Positions 39,538 to 47,161 of a DNA stretch of 48,375 nucleotides are shown one piece after another. The notes under the pieces were generated by a model, which did no database searches, was not told where the DNA came from, and saw only the letters and a program-made list of their open reading frames with translations. The stretch is from NCBI GenBank assembly GCA_001820785.1, contig MHQW01000032.1, forward strand, positions 1 to 48,375, read 5' to 3'. Position 1 is the first letter of the stretch. Each line of letters starts with the position of its first letter. The position numbers were made by a program, and so were the translations under genes. Origin of the DNA: Candidatus Sungbacteria bacterium RIFCSPLOWO2_02_FULL_51_17. Its GTDB lineage: Bacteria > Patescibacteriota > Minisyncoccia > Sungbacterales > GWA2-42-14.

Positions 39538-39897
39538 ATGGATCAACAAAACGAATATTTAAGCGAAGGAGGCGCTGACAAGTTGCGAAAGCAGATTATG
39601 CGGCGCGTCACCACCCGGTGGATGCTCACCAAAAAATTGCCGCAGGTGGCGGCGGAGTTTGGTCTCATCACGTTCTTGGTGCTTTCCGCGCGTCCCCGCA
39701 TATTCTTTGGGGCGGTCTTTGATAACGCTTACCAGGCGGCCATATCGGGGCCTGTGTCTCTTGCAAAATTTGTTTTGTTTGCGTTCGCCAACACGACTCC
39801 CGGGGTGAAGATGTTGCTTGCGGTGGTGACCGTCATCGGCATCATGATGGTGCGCGATCTTTATGCCGCGCGGCGATACGCGAGCATCCTGAAGTAG
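39538..39897 (+). CDS. Small membrane protein after the sigma factor, 119 residues
   Basis: The basic N-terminus (DKLRKQIMRRVTTRWMLTKK) leads to a hydrophobic segment (VAAEFGLITFLVLSA) and a second helix (GVKMLLAVVTVIGIMMVRDL). A middle stretch (LAKFVLFAFANT) is also hydrophobic. No anti-sigma zinc motif (HxxxCxxC) is seen, so an anti-sigma role would be of a different kind. No strong Shine-Dalgarno before the ATG at 39538, but a clear terminator follows at 39924. Confidence 0.65.
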   Translation: MDQQNEYLSEGGADKLRKQIMRRVTTRWMLTKKLPQVAAEFGLITFLVLSARPRIFFGAVFDNAYQAAISGPVSLAKFVLFAFANTTPGVKMLLAVVTVIGIMMVRDLYAARRYASILK

Positions 39898-39923
39898 TGT
39901 TATGCCCGATCTTTATGGAGAAG

Positions 39924-39955
39924 ACCCGTTCCGCATGTCGCGGAGCGGGTTTTGT
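39924..39955 (+). terminator. Terminator after the 39538 gene
   Basis: ACCCGTTCCGC (39924-39934) pairs with GCGGAGCGGGT (39940-39950) with one G-U, then TTTTG. Confidence 0.8.
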
Positions 39956-40066
39956 GTTTCTTCTCTCATATCGTCTGCGCTTTTCGCTGTATAGGGGTTT
40001 CGCGTTGAAAAAGATGGCGGGTGTGCTACATACTACATCAGCACCTAAACAACAGCGCGCCTTGCC

Positions 40067-41146
40067 ATGCTGGTATCAGATGCGGCAGTTCGTGACAGCT
40101 TAAGCGTATTACGCTCCAACGCTACGCGCACGTATGTGTCGGTTGATCCTGCGGCGATCACGCATCTTGCGCAAAAATTAAAAGCCGCAGGGAAGATCAT
40201 TCCGCATTGGGATACGCCCTATTTGCATCCCACAGATGACATGGCGTTTGCCACCCATGCGATACCGGCATGCATGCTTGATTTTAATTTTTGGATGCTT
40301 CATGCGCCGGACGAAGTGTTCACCGTTAATAATATGTATGAAGAGCCGCCGCATTTTCCCGGCTCGTTCGCGAAGGATTATTGCTTTTGGCGGGCGTTTC
40401 TTGGTGGTCCCGTGACGGCATCCGGCCTTTGCATGCATTTTGACTCGTTGCATGCGACCGAGCATTTCTTTCGCGGTGTGAATCGCATACCATTTGTGGA
40501 AGAGAGAATGCTCATGATGCAGGAGTACGGCTCCGTTCTTGAGCATCGTTTCAGAGGCGGCGCCCTTCATATATATGAAGAGGCCGAGTGGGATGCGGCG
40601 CATCTCGTTGAGCTTCTTGTTGCGGCATTTCCCTACGGGTTTGGCCGCGATACCACACTTCTTTCGGTTCCACGATCCGATTGGGAGTGCGCACATCTTG
40701 GCGGGCATTTCTTCACCGGCGATCGGGGCGGTCCTGCCCTTACGTTTTCGTTCCATAAGCGAGCCAAACTTGCGGCGCTTGCCTACCAGGGAAGGGCGCT
40801 AAAGCGTGGATCGCGCCTGAAACCGCTTTCTCGTATGCGTGAAATTGTGGCGGTTCCCGATTTTCATGTTGCACGCTTCTTGCATGCCGAGGGTGTTCTG
40901 GTGTATGCGCCCGAATTACTTGGGGCGATCACGGCGCGAAAGTTTCTCTGGCCCGGGAGTCAGTCCGAGGTTGAGATACGCGCTTCCATTACCGAGGCAA
41001 ACTTCGCATTGTTACGAGAACTCAATGGCGAGGACGTCAGCTCGCCCTCCGATCTTTGGGATATTGTTCCGTTGGATGCCGCCGAGTGGTTCGGGGGCAA
41101 GAACGTTTCATTTCCGCACCACCTTACGCCGGGAACGAATTACTAA
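40067..41146 (+). CDS. Queuosine-salvage family protein (Qng1/DUF2419 homologue), 359 residues
   Basis: Best recognised by its C-terminal block: AVPDFHVARFLHAEGVLVYA, then PELLGAITARKFLWPGSQSE and VEIRASITEANFALLREL. This matches the PDYRVPQ-L-x-x-x-G-v-l-x-Y and GS-x-x-E-x-E-I-R-A pattern of queuosine 5'-phosphate N-glycosylase. Further agreement: ACMLDFNFWML (the aromatic N-F-C-F-W region), the FRGGALHIYEEA block and the D-x-x-P ending. In eukaryotes and some bacteria this enzyme releases queuine from Q-nucleotide for tRNA modification. The ATG at 40067 lacks a Shine-Dalgarno. Substrate preference is inferred; another 7-deazaguanine nucleoside is possible. Confidence 0.65.
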   Translation: MLVSDAAVRDSLSVLRSNATRTYVSVDPAAITHLAQKLKAAGKIIPHWDTPYLHPTDDMAFATHAIPACMLDFNFWMLHAPDEVFTVNNMYEEPPHFPGSFAKDYCFWRAFLGGPVTASGLCMHFDSLHATEHFFRGVNRIPFVEERMLMMQEYGSVLEHRFRGGALHIYEEAEWDAAHLVELLVAAFPYGFGRDTTLLSVPRSDWECAHLGGHFFTGDRGGPALTFSFHKRAKLAALAYQGRALKRGSRLKPLSRMREIVAVPDFHVARFLHAEGVLVYAPELLGAITARKFLWPGSQSEVEIRASITEANFALLRELNGEDVSSPSDLWDIVPLDAAEWFGGKNVSFPHHLTPGTNY

Positions 41147-41150
41147 ATGT

Positions 41151-41178
41151 AAAAAACCTCATGATGAGGTTTTTTCTT
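41151..41178. terminator. Bidirectional terminator after the queuosine-salvage gene
   Basis: AAAAAACCTCA, loop TGA, TGAGGTTTTTT: long A and T arms serve both strands. Confidence 0.85.
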
Positions 41179-41197
41179 TTGTGCGCAGGCGCGTTGG

Positions 41198-41383
41198 TCA
41201 GACGCGCGCCTTCTCACAGTCGGAGCAGTAGAGGTCTCCGCCCTTTGTGTCTACGATGTTTTGGTGCTCGCATTCGCTTTGGAGAACGATGAGCTCTCTT
41301 TCCAGCACCCGTTTTTTGGTTTCAAGGAGAAGGAGCTGCGCCTCAATTTCCGCCCGCCTTCTTCTGATCTGTCGCGGAGTCAT
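41198..41383 (-). CDS. Small coiled-coil zinc-ribbon-like protein, 61 residues
   Basis: The ATG at 41383 overlaps the upstream stop (ATGA) and follows GGAGGAG. The sequence is a basic/acidic coiled coil (RRRAEIEAQLLLLETKKRVL) then a C-terminal knuckle with C-x-H (SECEHQN) and CSDC, likely to bind zinc. No family recognised. It is coupled to the upstream four-helix membrane protein, so the two probably act together. Confidence 0.7.
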   Translation of the reverse strand: MTPRQIRRRRAEIEAQLLLLETKKRVLERELIVLQSECEHQNIVDTKGGDLYCSDCEKARV

Positions 41384-41823
41384 TTTCTCCTCCAAGCATT
41401 GTAGTGGCGCATTCCGATGGATAGAAGTGTTACTGATCCTGCCACGATCCCTCCGGTCGCGAGTACGCCGAGCGCCATCCCAAAGAAAGTGACGAATATG
41501 TAGTCGTCCAGTCCGAGCGCCATGACAAGCAATGCAAATCCTACGAGAGAGATAAAAATGCCGATACAGCATGTGTGTTTACCTACGATTTTTCTCTCCC
41601 CAAGGATTAAAATGATGACTGACGTCATTAGGAGGAATGGGGGCCCGAGCGCCAAAAAAAGATTTTTAGGGTAGGGCGGGCCGCCAGAATAGTCCAGAGC
41701 GGCCAACGCGCCAAGGGCACCCCCGATCGCAAAGAGGAGCGTGATTGCAAACGCGGGAATGTCCATTCTGGTATCGGTATTCTCGGAGGGTGTCTCGTGC
41801 ACGACTGTCTTCTTGGTGTGCAT
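41380..41823 (-). CDS. Hypothetical four-helix membrane protein, 147 residues
   Basis: From the ATG at 41823 (MHTKKTVVHETPSENTDTRM) the protein has a short polar N-terminus and four hydrophobic helices: IPAFAITLLFAIGGALGALA, LFLALGPPFLLMTSVIILIL, CCIGIFISLVGFALLVMALG and FFGMALGVLATGGIVAGSVT. It ends in a basic tail. No family is recognised. A consensus promoter lies upstream. An extension of the frame to 42096 crosses that promoter and the divergent mnmA promoter and is rejected. Confidence 0.7.
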   Translation of the reverse strand: MHTKKTVVHETPSENTDTRMDIPAFAITLLFAIGGALGALAALDYSGGPPYPKNLFLALGPPFLLMTSVIILILGERKIVGKHTCCIGIFISLVGFALLVMALGLDDYIFVTFFGMALGVLATGGIVAGSVTLLSIGMRHYNAWRRK

Positions 41824-41853
41824 GAAGTGGTAGGGTACGATACTGTGTTGACA

Positions 41854-41904
41854 TGAGTAGCATGGTGGGGAGGCATTGTCAATACAATATATTTGTGTTA
41901 TAAT
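41854..41904. promoter_or_regulatory. Divergent promoters sharing one -35 block
   Basis: Reverse: TTGACA (41877-41882), 17 bases, TACTCA (41854-41859) for the membrane-protein gene. Forward: TTGTCA (41876-41881), 17 bases, TATAAT (41899-41904) with an upstream TGT extended -10, for mnmA. Their -35 boxes overlap in the palindromic ATTGTCAAT. Confidence 0.65.
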
Positions 41905-42046
41905 GGTCCTAACACCGAAAGGAAGAATTATGCGTGAAGCATCGTCCGCGTATGCAGGTACATTGACACCAACCCTCTCAACAAAGATCCATGGAGGGGG
42001 TGTTTGTATTGTCCAAAAACGAGGAGTGCGAGAGGAGGCGAGCGCG

Positions 42047-43180
42047 GTGAAGGCGAATGGTAAAAAGAAGGTATTTCTCATGCTTTCGGGCGGCATTGAT
42101 TCCGGGGTCGCCGTTCCGTTGTTGCTGTCGCAAGGGTATGACGTTGAAGGATGTTATATGAAGGGGTGGGCGCCCGACTGGGTGGATTGTGCCGACCCGC
42201 CCGAACGTCAGGCATCGTTTGATATCGCCAAAAAGTTCGGCATCCCGTGGCGATTTCTAAACTACTCGGAGATTTTTTTTGATCGGGTGTTTGACCCGAT
42301 GCTATCCGGGTACTTCAATGGAGTGACGCCGAATCCCGACACGGCGTGCAACAGCATGATAAAGTTCGGGCTCTTCGCCGATTTCGCTTTCGCTGCAGGT
42401 GCGGAGTTCATCGCATCCGGCCACTATGTACGGAAGACGGACGACCCGCTCCGGCTTCTGGTCGCGCGCGACCCGAAAAAGGATCAGTCATATTTTCTGT
42501 ATGATGTAAAGTCCGAGGTGCTTCGGCATTCGCTCTTTCCCATCGGCGGATTCATCAAGAAGGACGAGACGATCGCGATGGCGCGTAGGTTCGGCCTGCC
42601 TGACGCAGTGCTGAATAAGCGGCCGACGGTTGACATCTGCTTTCTTCTGAAAAAGCGCGCAGCAGACGGCTCCACGGTTGGTGAGCGCATCACCATGCGC
42701 GAGCTTTTGGAGCAGGAGGGCGAGAGGCGCGGCGTCACGTTTGCCGAGGGCCCCATCACAGACGAGCGGGGCGTCGTTCTCGGGAAGCACGACGGCGTGA
42801 TGCTGTACAGTGTCACCATCGGCCAAAAGATCGGCTATAACGCCGCAACAAAGATCGGTATTCAGGGAAGCGGCGATCGGTACTATGTCGCGGCAAAGAA
42901 TGTACGCGAAAATACCATTGTCGTCGGCTCCTCGCATCCCCGGTCATCCGAGGTCATAGTGCGTGATCTGAATTGGATCTCTGGAAGGCCCGCCTTTCCT
43001 TTTTCCGGGCATGCCCGCATTCGCACGCCACAGGAGATGCAGGTGTGCCGCGCCGAGGAGGGAGCCAACGGTACGATTCGGGTGTTTTTTACCGAAAAGC
43101 AGCACTCGGTCGCACCTGGGCAGGCCCTTGTGTTGTACGACGGTGAGACGGTTCTCGGCGGCGGCATCATCACCCGGTAG
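42047..43180 (+). CDS. mnmA: tRNA-specific 2-thiouridylase MnmA
   Basis: Inserts sulfur at position 2 of wobble uridine 34 in tRNA-Lys, -Glu and -Gln. 377 residues from the GTG at 42047, which has AGGAGG eight bases upstream and gives the usual family N-terminus. The PP-loop is MLSGGIDSGVAVPLL. GVTPNPDTACNSMIKFG contains the first catalytic Cys, and TVDICFLL the second (persulfide) Cys. SGHYVRK, DQSYFLYDV, LGKHDGVMLYSVTIGQKIGY and VFFTEKQHSVAPGQALVLYD complete the family blocks. An in-frame ATG at 41930 with AAAGGAAG would add 39 unconserved residues. The 136-base leader is otherwise unexplained. The small acidic-protein gene follows 25 bases later. Confidence 0.94.
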   Translation: MKANGKKKVFLMLSGGIDSGVAVPLLLSQGYDVEGCYMKGWAPDWVDCADPPERQASFDIAKKFGIPWRFLNYSEIFFDRVFDPMLSGYFNGVTPNPDTACNSMIKFGLFADFAFAAGAEFIASGHYVRKTDDPLRLLVARDPKKDQSYFLYDVKSEVLRHSLFPIGGFIKKDETIAMARRFGLPDAVLNKRPTVDICFLLKKRAADGSTVGERITMRELLEQEGERRGVTFAEGPITDERGVVLGKHDGVMLYSVTIGQKIGYNAATKIGIQGSGDRYYVAAKNVRENTIVVGSSHPRSSEVIVRDLNWISGRPAFPFSGHARIRTPQEMQVCRAEEGANGTIRVFFTEKQHSVAPGQALVLYDGETVLGGGIITR

Positions 43181-43205
43181 CGAAACCACGGACAGGAGGA
43201 ACACC

Positions 43206-43328
43206 ATGGAATACGATTGGGACGACTGGTTTGAAGCGCAGGATGTTATTAGGGAGATGAAGGAGGAAATGGATCGTGCCGAGTGGGATGACGACTACTT
43301 TTTTGAGGATCCGGAGGAACCGGACTAG
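43206..43328 (+). CDS. Very acidic 40-residue protein
   Basis: The ATG at 43206 follows AGGAGG. The product has 19 Asp/Glu among 40 residues and three Trp (MEYDWDDWFEAQDVIREMKE, then EMDRAEWDDDYFFEDPEEPD). No family is recognised. Such acidic small proteins often bind a basic partner or mimic nucleic acid, but nothing here shows that. It is in the mnmA transcript and is followed by a strong terminator. Confidence 0.7.
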   Translation: MEYDWDDWFEAQDVIREMKEEMDRAEWDDDYFFEDPEEPD

Positions 43329-43338
43329 AAACGATGCC

Positions 43339-43383
43339 ATCGCGCATCTCTGACGATCATCGGAGCTCTGCGCGGTTTTTTTT
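43339..43383 (+). terminator. Terminator after the acidic-protein gene
   Basis: CGCGCA (43341-43346) pairs with TGCGCG (43369-43374); the inside can extend the stem (CTC...GAG with G-U pairs). Eight Ts follow. Confidence 0.75.
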
Positions 43384-43461
43384 GGTGAAGTAGTACGTGT
43401 TAGAACAAGCCGTTTTCAAAAAAGCGAGTGCGCATAGAGTATCGTTCTGTCTCACATGCAA

Positions 43462-43499
43462 AAGCCCCTCCGGCGATATCTGCCGGGGGGCTCTTTTTT
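43462..43499. terminator. Terminator of the 43960 gene, bidirectional
   Basis: AGCCCCTCCGGC (43463-43474) pairs with GCCGGGGGGCT (43482-43492) with one bulged T; Ts follow on the plus strand and TTTTG on the minus strand. Nothing convincing is transcribed toward it on the plus strand between 43384 and 43461. Confidence 0.8.
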
Positions 43500-43501
43500 T
43501 G

Positions 43502-43960
43502 TCAGATGCGCGTACCTGCGTGGCGAAGAAGGCGTTGCGCCTCTTCACTTTTTTCCACTGCTTCGGGAGAGGTAACGGGGATGTTCACTGTCTCCCTGAC
43601 CGTCAGGTTTTCGCGGGCATCAACCGACCACTCTCCGCGCATGACGCTGGACGGCTTCATCTCCCAGAAGGTAACGTGCCATCCACTACCCGAACGCACC
43701 CACTTTTCCAAGTACAGATACGACTCGCCGGTGGCAAGCCGGGTGAAGTAGGCGACACTTCGTTCTTTTCGCGTCTCACCCGACTGAACGTATTTCACCA
43801 TGATGGCGGAGCCGTACACCGGATGCGGGAACTCAACCTCGGAGGCCAGAAGGCCATCCATGAGCATAAAGAACTCCTTATCCGGCTGATACGCAGCATC
43901 GGCCCATGCCGGGAGGGCGGCGATCATCGCTAGGGTTAGGACAGCAAGCAGTGCATGCAT
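43502..43960 (-). CDS. Hypothetical secreted protein, 152 residues
   Basis: Sec signal peptide (MHALLAVLTLAMIAALPAWA, then DA) followed by a beta-rich domain (FPHPVYGSAIMVKYVQSGET, SYLYLEKWVRSGSGWHVTFW). The tail is helical and charged. No family is recognised; the W-V-R/W-H-V-T-F-W strands resemble small periplasmic beta-sandwich domains. Its Shine-Dalgarno is GGAGG within the palindrome GGAGGCCTCC (43961-43970). It has the best promoter in the window. Confidence 0.75.
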   Translation of the reverse strand: MHALLAVLTLAMIAALPAWADAAYQPDKEFFMLMDGLLASEVEFPHPVYGSAIMVKYVQSGETRKERSVAYFTRLATGESYLYLEKWVRSGSGWHVTFWEMKPSSVMRGEWSVDARENLTVRETVNIPVTSPEAVEKSEEAQRLLRHAGTRI

Positions 43961-44002
43961 GGAGGCCTCCGTGTATCAGAACAGATGTCACTGATTGAGT
44001 AC

Positions 44003-44031
44003 ATTATACATCAAATTATAAAAATAGTCAA
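44003..44031 (-). promoter_or_regulatory. Consensus promoter of the 43960 gene
   Basis: Reverse strand: TTGACT (44026-44031), 17 bases, TATAAT (44003-44008). Confidence 0.75.
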
Positions 44032-44069
44032 TTTTTTCAAAAATACGCGCCTGGTGGGTACAGCATTTT

Positions 44070-44100
44070 TTGTATTTTCTTCAAAAACCTGCTTTACTAT
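44070..44100 (+). promoter_or_regulatory. Probable alaS promoter, leaderless
   Basis: TACTAT (44095-44100) ends five bases before the ATG at 44106. A possible -35, TTGTAT, is at 44070-44075 with a long 19-base spacer. Confidence 0.4.
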
Positions 44101-44105
44101 TTGTC

Positions 44106-45929
44106 ATGGAAGCGCATATCATACGGAAAAAATTTCTTGAGTATTTCGGGGCGCATGGTCACGCGATTGTCCCGTCCTCTTCGCTTATCCCCGACGATCC
44201 GTCGGTTCTTTTGACGACGGCGGGCATGCAACAGTTCAAAAAATATTACACGGGAGAGGCGGATCCGTATACGACCATCCACCCGCTTTTGAGGGCACCC
44301 CTGGGGCATCCGAACGCCGTCTCGGTGCAGAAAAGTTTTCGCACATCGGATATTGATGAGGTCGGGGATGAAACGCATCTTACTTTTTTTCAAATGCTCG
44401 GCAATTTCAGTTTTGGCGGATATTTTAAAAAGGAAGCTATTGCCATGGCGCATGAATTTATGACGAAAACCCTGGGGCTTGAGATCTCGTACGTGACGAT
44501 ATTTCGTGGAAATGACCAGGTGCCGAAAGACGAGGAGTCGCGGATGCTCTGGAATGCGCACGGCGTTACCGATATCCGCGAAGAGGGCGTTGAGGATGTG
44601 TTTTGGGGTCCGACAGGAACATCGGGGCCGTGCGGGCCGACAACAGAGATATATTGTAAGAATGGGCGCGGGAACGATGTTGAGATCTGGAACATCGTGT
44701 TCAACGAATTTTTCTTTCCGGGTTCGCGCGAAGAACTGTTAAGCGGGGCATCCGGCAAAAAACTTGAAAGGATGCAAACGCCGGGGGTTGACACCGGCAT
44801 GGGGCTTGAGCGCCTTTCCATGATCGCACAAAAAACCGGCACCATCTTTGAGACCGATCTTTTCGCCCCATTCATTGAACTTTTGCCGGTAGAATTATCC
44901 GATAGGCAGAAATGCATTATCATTGATCATGTGCGCGCCGCGGCGTTTCTTCTTGCTGACGGCGTAAGGCCCTCAAATAAGGGGGCGGGGTATATTTTAC
45001 GCCGCCTGATACGGCGAGCATCCGTTTACGAGCATCTGAACAATATTCCCGTTCACGTCTTTGATGCTATTCTTCATGACATCGTCCACGAGTACGGGGA
45101 GTTTTACTCGGAACTATTGTGCGAGAACGAGGCGATACGGACTGAATTCCTTGCCGAGCGGAAAAAATTCGGGAATACGATGACGCAGGGGATCAAAGCG
45201 TTCAGTGCCATTGCGTTGGCGAGGGAGAATGGTGCACACGGTGAATCATTATCGGGCGAGGAGGCGTTTAATTTATACCAGTCGTTCGGATTTCCCCGCG
45301 AGGTCATGCGCGATCTTTGCCGCGATAACAGCATTGCCTTTGATGACGCGGGCTTTGAAGAGGCGGTGAAACATCATCAGGAGATTTCCCGTGCGGGGCA
45401 GGAGAAGAAATTCGGGGGGCACGGGCTTTTGCTTGATACGGGCGAACTGAAGGCCGCCGATGAACGCGAGCTCGCGATTGTCACGCGACTCCATACCGCA
45501 ACGCATCTTCTGCACGCGGCCCTGCGAAAGGTGCTGGGTCTCGATGTGCGCCAAGACGGCTCCGACATCACCGTGGAACGAACACGCTTTGACTTTACGT
45601 TTCCCCGCAAAATGACGCCGGAGGAGATCGCCGAGGTGGAGCGCCTGGTAAACGGGGCAATCGCCGGAGATTTTCAGGTGACAAAAAAAGATATGGCATA
45701 TGAAGACGCGTTGCGGTCGGGGGCCCTTCATTTTTTCAAGGAAAAATATCCTGCAGAGGTCCATGTCTATACCATCGCGGATCCGAAGTCGGGGGAGGTG
45801 TTTTCAAAAGAATTCTGCGGAGGTCCGCATGTGGCGCATACCGGCGAGATCGGCGCATTTCGCATTGCAAAGGAAGAATCAAGTTCTGCGGGTGTCAGGA
45901 GGATCAGGGGGGTGGTCTCCGGCTCTTGA
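44106..45929 (+). CDS. alaS: Alanyl-tRNA synthetase, short form
   Basis: Class II synthetase, 607 residues. The N-terminal catalytic domain shows FLEYFGAHGHAIVPSSSLIP, LLTTAGMQQFKKYYTGE, SFRTSDIDEVGDETHLTFFQ (motif 2 region with FFQMLGNFSFGGYFK), VFWGPTGTSGPCGPTTEIY and PGVDTGMGLERLSMI (motif 3). HVRAAAFLLADGVRPSNKGAG and GYILRRLIRRA belong to the tRNA-recognition part. The editing domain has the zinc residues in LHTATHLLHAALRKVLG (H-x3-H) and FCGGPHV (C-x3-H). The protein stops there; the C-Ala domain (about 150 to 200 residues in full-length enzymes) is absent. The ATG at 44106 gives the standard start. A hairpin covering the stop codon ends transcription. Confidence 0.95.
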   Translation: MEAHIIRKKFLEYFGAHGHAIVPSSSLIPDDPSVLLTTAGMQQFKKYYTGEADPYTTIHPLLRAPLGHPNAVSVQKSFRTSDIDEVGDETHLTFFQMLGNFSFGGYFKKEAIAMAHEFMTKTLGLEISYVTIFRGNDQVPKDEESRMLWNAHGVTDIREEGVEDVFWGPTGTSGPCGPTTEIYCKNGRGNDVEIWNIVFNEFFFPGSREELLSGASGKKLERMQTPGVDTGMGLERLSMIAQKTGTIFETDLFAPFIELLPVELSDRQKCIIIDHVRAAAFLLADGVRPSNKGAGYILRRLIRRASVYEHLNNIPVHVFDAILHDIVHEYGEFYSELLCENEAIRTEFLAERKKFGNTMTQGIKAFSAIALARENGAHGESLSGEEAFNLYQSFGFPREVMRDLCRDNSIAFDDAGFEEAVKHHQEISRAGQEKKFGGHGLLLDTGELKAADERELAIVTRLHTATHLLHAALRKVLGLDVRQDGSDITVERTRFDFTFPRKMTPEEIAEVERLVNGAIAGDFQVTKKDMAYEDALRSGALHFFKEKYPAEVHVYTIADPKSGEVFSKEFCGGPHVAHTGEIGAFRIAKEESSSAGVRRIRGVVSGS

Positions 45930-45945
45930 GCGCCGGAGTCGTTTT
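45917..45945 (+). terminator. Terminator containing the alaS stop codon
   Basis: CTCCGGC (45917-45923), an 8-base loop that includes the TGA, GCCGGAG (45932-45938), then TCGTTTT. Confidence 0.65.
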
Positions 45946-45979
45946 AGCATCTTCTTCTCGTCATGGTATACTGAAAGAG

Positions 45980-47149
45980 ATGTTTTTCTCACAGTTCCTG
46001 CGATCATGGAGACGGGGAGCCAAGCCGAGCGATCTGCGGCTTGTTATTGATATCGGCTCGCTGTCCATTAAGACGGTCTTGTACCGGAAGAAGGGCGATA
46101 CCGTTGAGATCATTCGGCGGCTCGCCTCCCGGTTCCCCCAGCGGAAAGACGCCCTTGGCGCGGTGTCGTTCATCAACCAATACCTGCGAGAGACGATCTT
46201 TGGATTCATCAAAGAACTTCGCGTAATGCCTGATCAGGTGCTCGTCGGGTTTTCAAGCGATTTCATACTTTCGGCGGTTGACACGTTGAGAGTGGAGCGG
46301 CCAAACAGGAACAAGCGGATATCGGAAGACGAGCTGGTGATGCTGTATAAAAAAGGTGTTGAGGCGCTGATGAAAAAAGACGAAAAGTACGTGCTGGTGG
46401 ATTCTTTTCCCCTTGTGATCACTGTTGATGGGTACGAGATATTTGATACGAAAGAAGCGGTGCGCGGTTCAGAGATAGAAATAAAAACATTCGGACTTTT
46501 CATGGCGCATGAGTATTGGGAGCAGTTCCGCCATCTGCATAAAATTTTGGGGGGACTGAACGTAAAATATATTTCCAATCAACTGGTCAACGCCTTGTCG
46601 TTGCCGAAGCTTCTCGGGGTTGATACGGGCTTCTTCATTGACATCGGGGGCATGGCGACAGAGATCACGTTCCTGGATCGGGGGAAGATCGCATTTATTG
46701 ACCGGATACACTATGGCGGGGATTCCGCGACCCAGGAACTTCTTGCTATGAGGAACGGGTATATGGAGGCAGAAACGCTGAAGCGGCAATACTCGGACGG
46801 TATCGCTCCGGAGATGCTGCGCGGACGCATAGGGGATGCGTGTAAAAAAGTTGCGGCGGAGTGGCGGGCAAAATTTCTGGGTTCTCTTTCGGCGAATTTC
46901 GGTTTTATCGCATCGGATAAAATCTTCGTGTTCGGCGGCGGGGCGGCATTGCCGGAAATGAGAGCGGAGCTCATGGATCAATCCCTTTTTAAGGATTTCG
47001 CTTTTTCCGATAATGTGAGCGTGGTGTTTCTGGAAGCCGAAAAGATCACCCCTCCCGAATTTTCGGGAGAGAAACTTACCAGTTCTTCAGAAATAACGTT
47101 GGTATCTCTTATGATCCATTCGCTTGCGGGCGCAACGCTTCATCGCTAA
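45980..47149 (+). CDS. pilM: PilM-like/FtsA-like actin-fold ATPase of type IV pili
   Basis: 389 residues from the ATG at 45980 (GAAAGAG upstream; TATACT at 45966-45971). The actin-fold blocks are LVIDIGSLSIKTVLYRKKGD (phosphate-1), a SHS2-like insert (VLVGFSSDFILSAVDTLRVE) and GFFIDIGGMATEITFLDRGK (phosphate-2). IHYGGDSATQELLA and KIFVFGGGAALPEM (adenosine motif) follow. Unlike FtsA at 30816, there is no C-terminal amphipathic helix; instead the protein begins FFSQFLRSWRRG. PilM binds the PilN tail on the cytoplasmic side of the type IV pilus assembly platform. The next gene encodes a single-pass membrane protein, consistent with a pilus or envelope cluster continuing past the window. Confidence 0.75.
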   Translation: MFFSQFLRSWRRGAKPSDLRLVIDIGSLSIKTVLYRKKGDTVEIIRRLASRFPQRKDALGAVSFINQYLRETIFGFIKELRVMPDQVLVGFSSDFILSAVDTLRVERPNRNKRISEDELVMLYKKGVEALMKKDEKYVLVDSFPLVITVDGYEIFDTKEAVRGSEIEIKTFGLFMAHEYWEQFRHLHKILGGLNVKYISNQLVNALSLPKLLGVDTGFFIDIGGMATEITFLDRGKIAFIDRIHYGGDSATQELLAMRNGYMEAETLKRQYSDGIAPEMLRGRIGDACKKVAAEWRAKFLGSLSANFGFIASDKIFVFGGGAALPEMRAELMDQSLFKDFAFSDNVSVVFLEAEKITPPEFSGEKLTSSSEITLVSLMIHSLAGATLHR

Positions 47150-47161
47150 CTATATACGACC

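Noticed and set aside
41876-42046. N-terminal extension of MnmA from 41876 or 41930
   Set aside because: The extension is unconserved and the GTG at 42047 has an optimal AGGAGG. The ATG at 41930 remains possible because it also has a purine-rich site.
43384-43461. Possible small RNA ending at the 43463 terminator on the plus strand
   Set aside because: No promoter was found after the 43339-43383 terminator; the hairpin is explained by the minus-strand gene at 43502.
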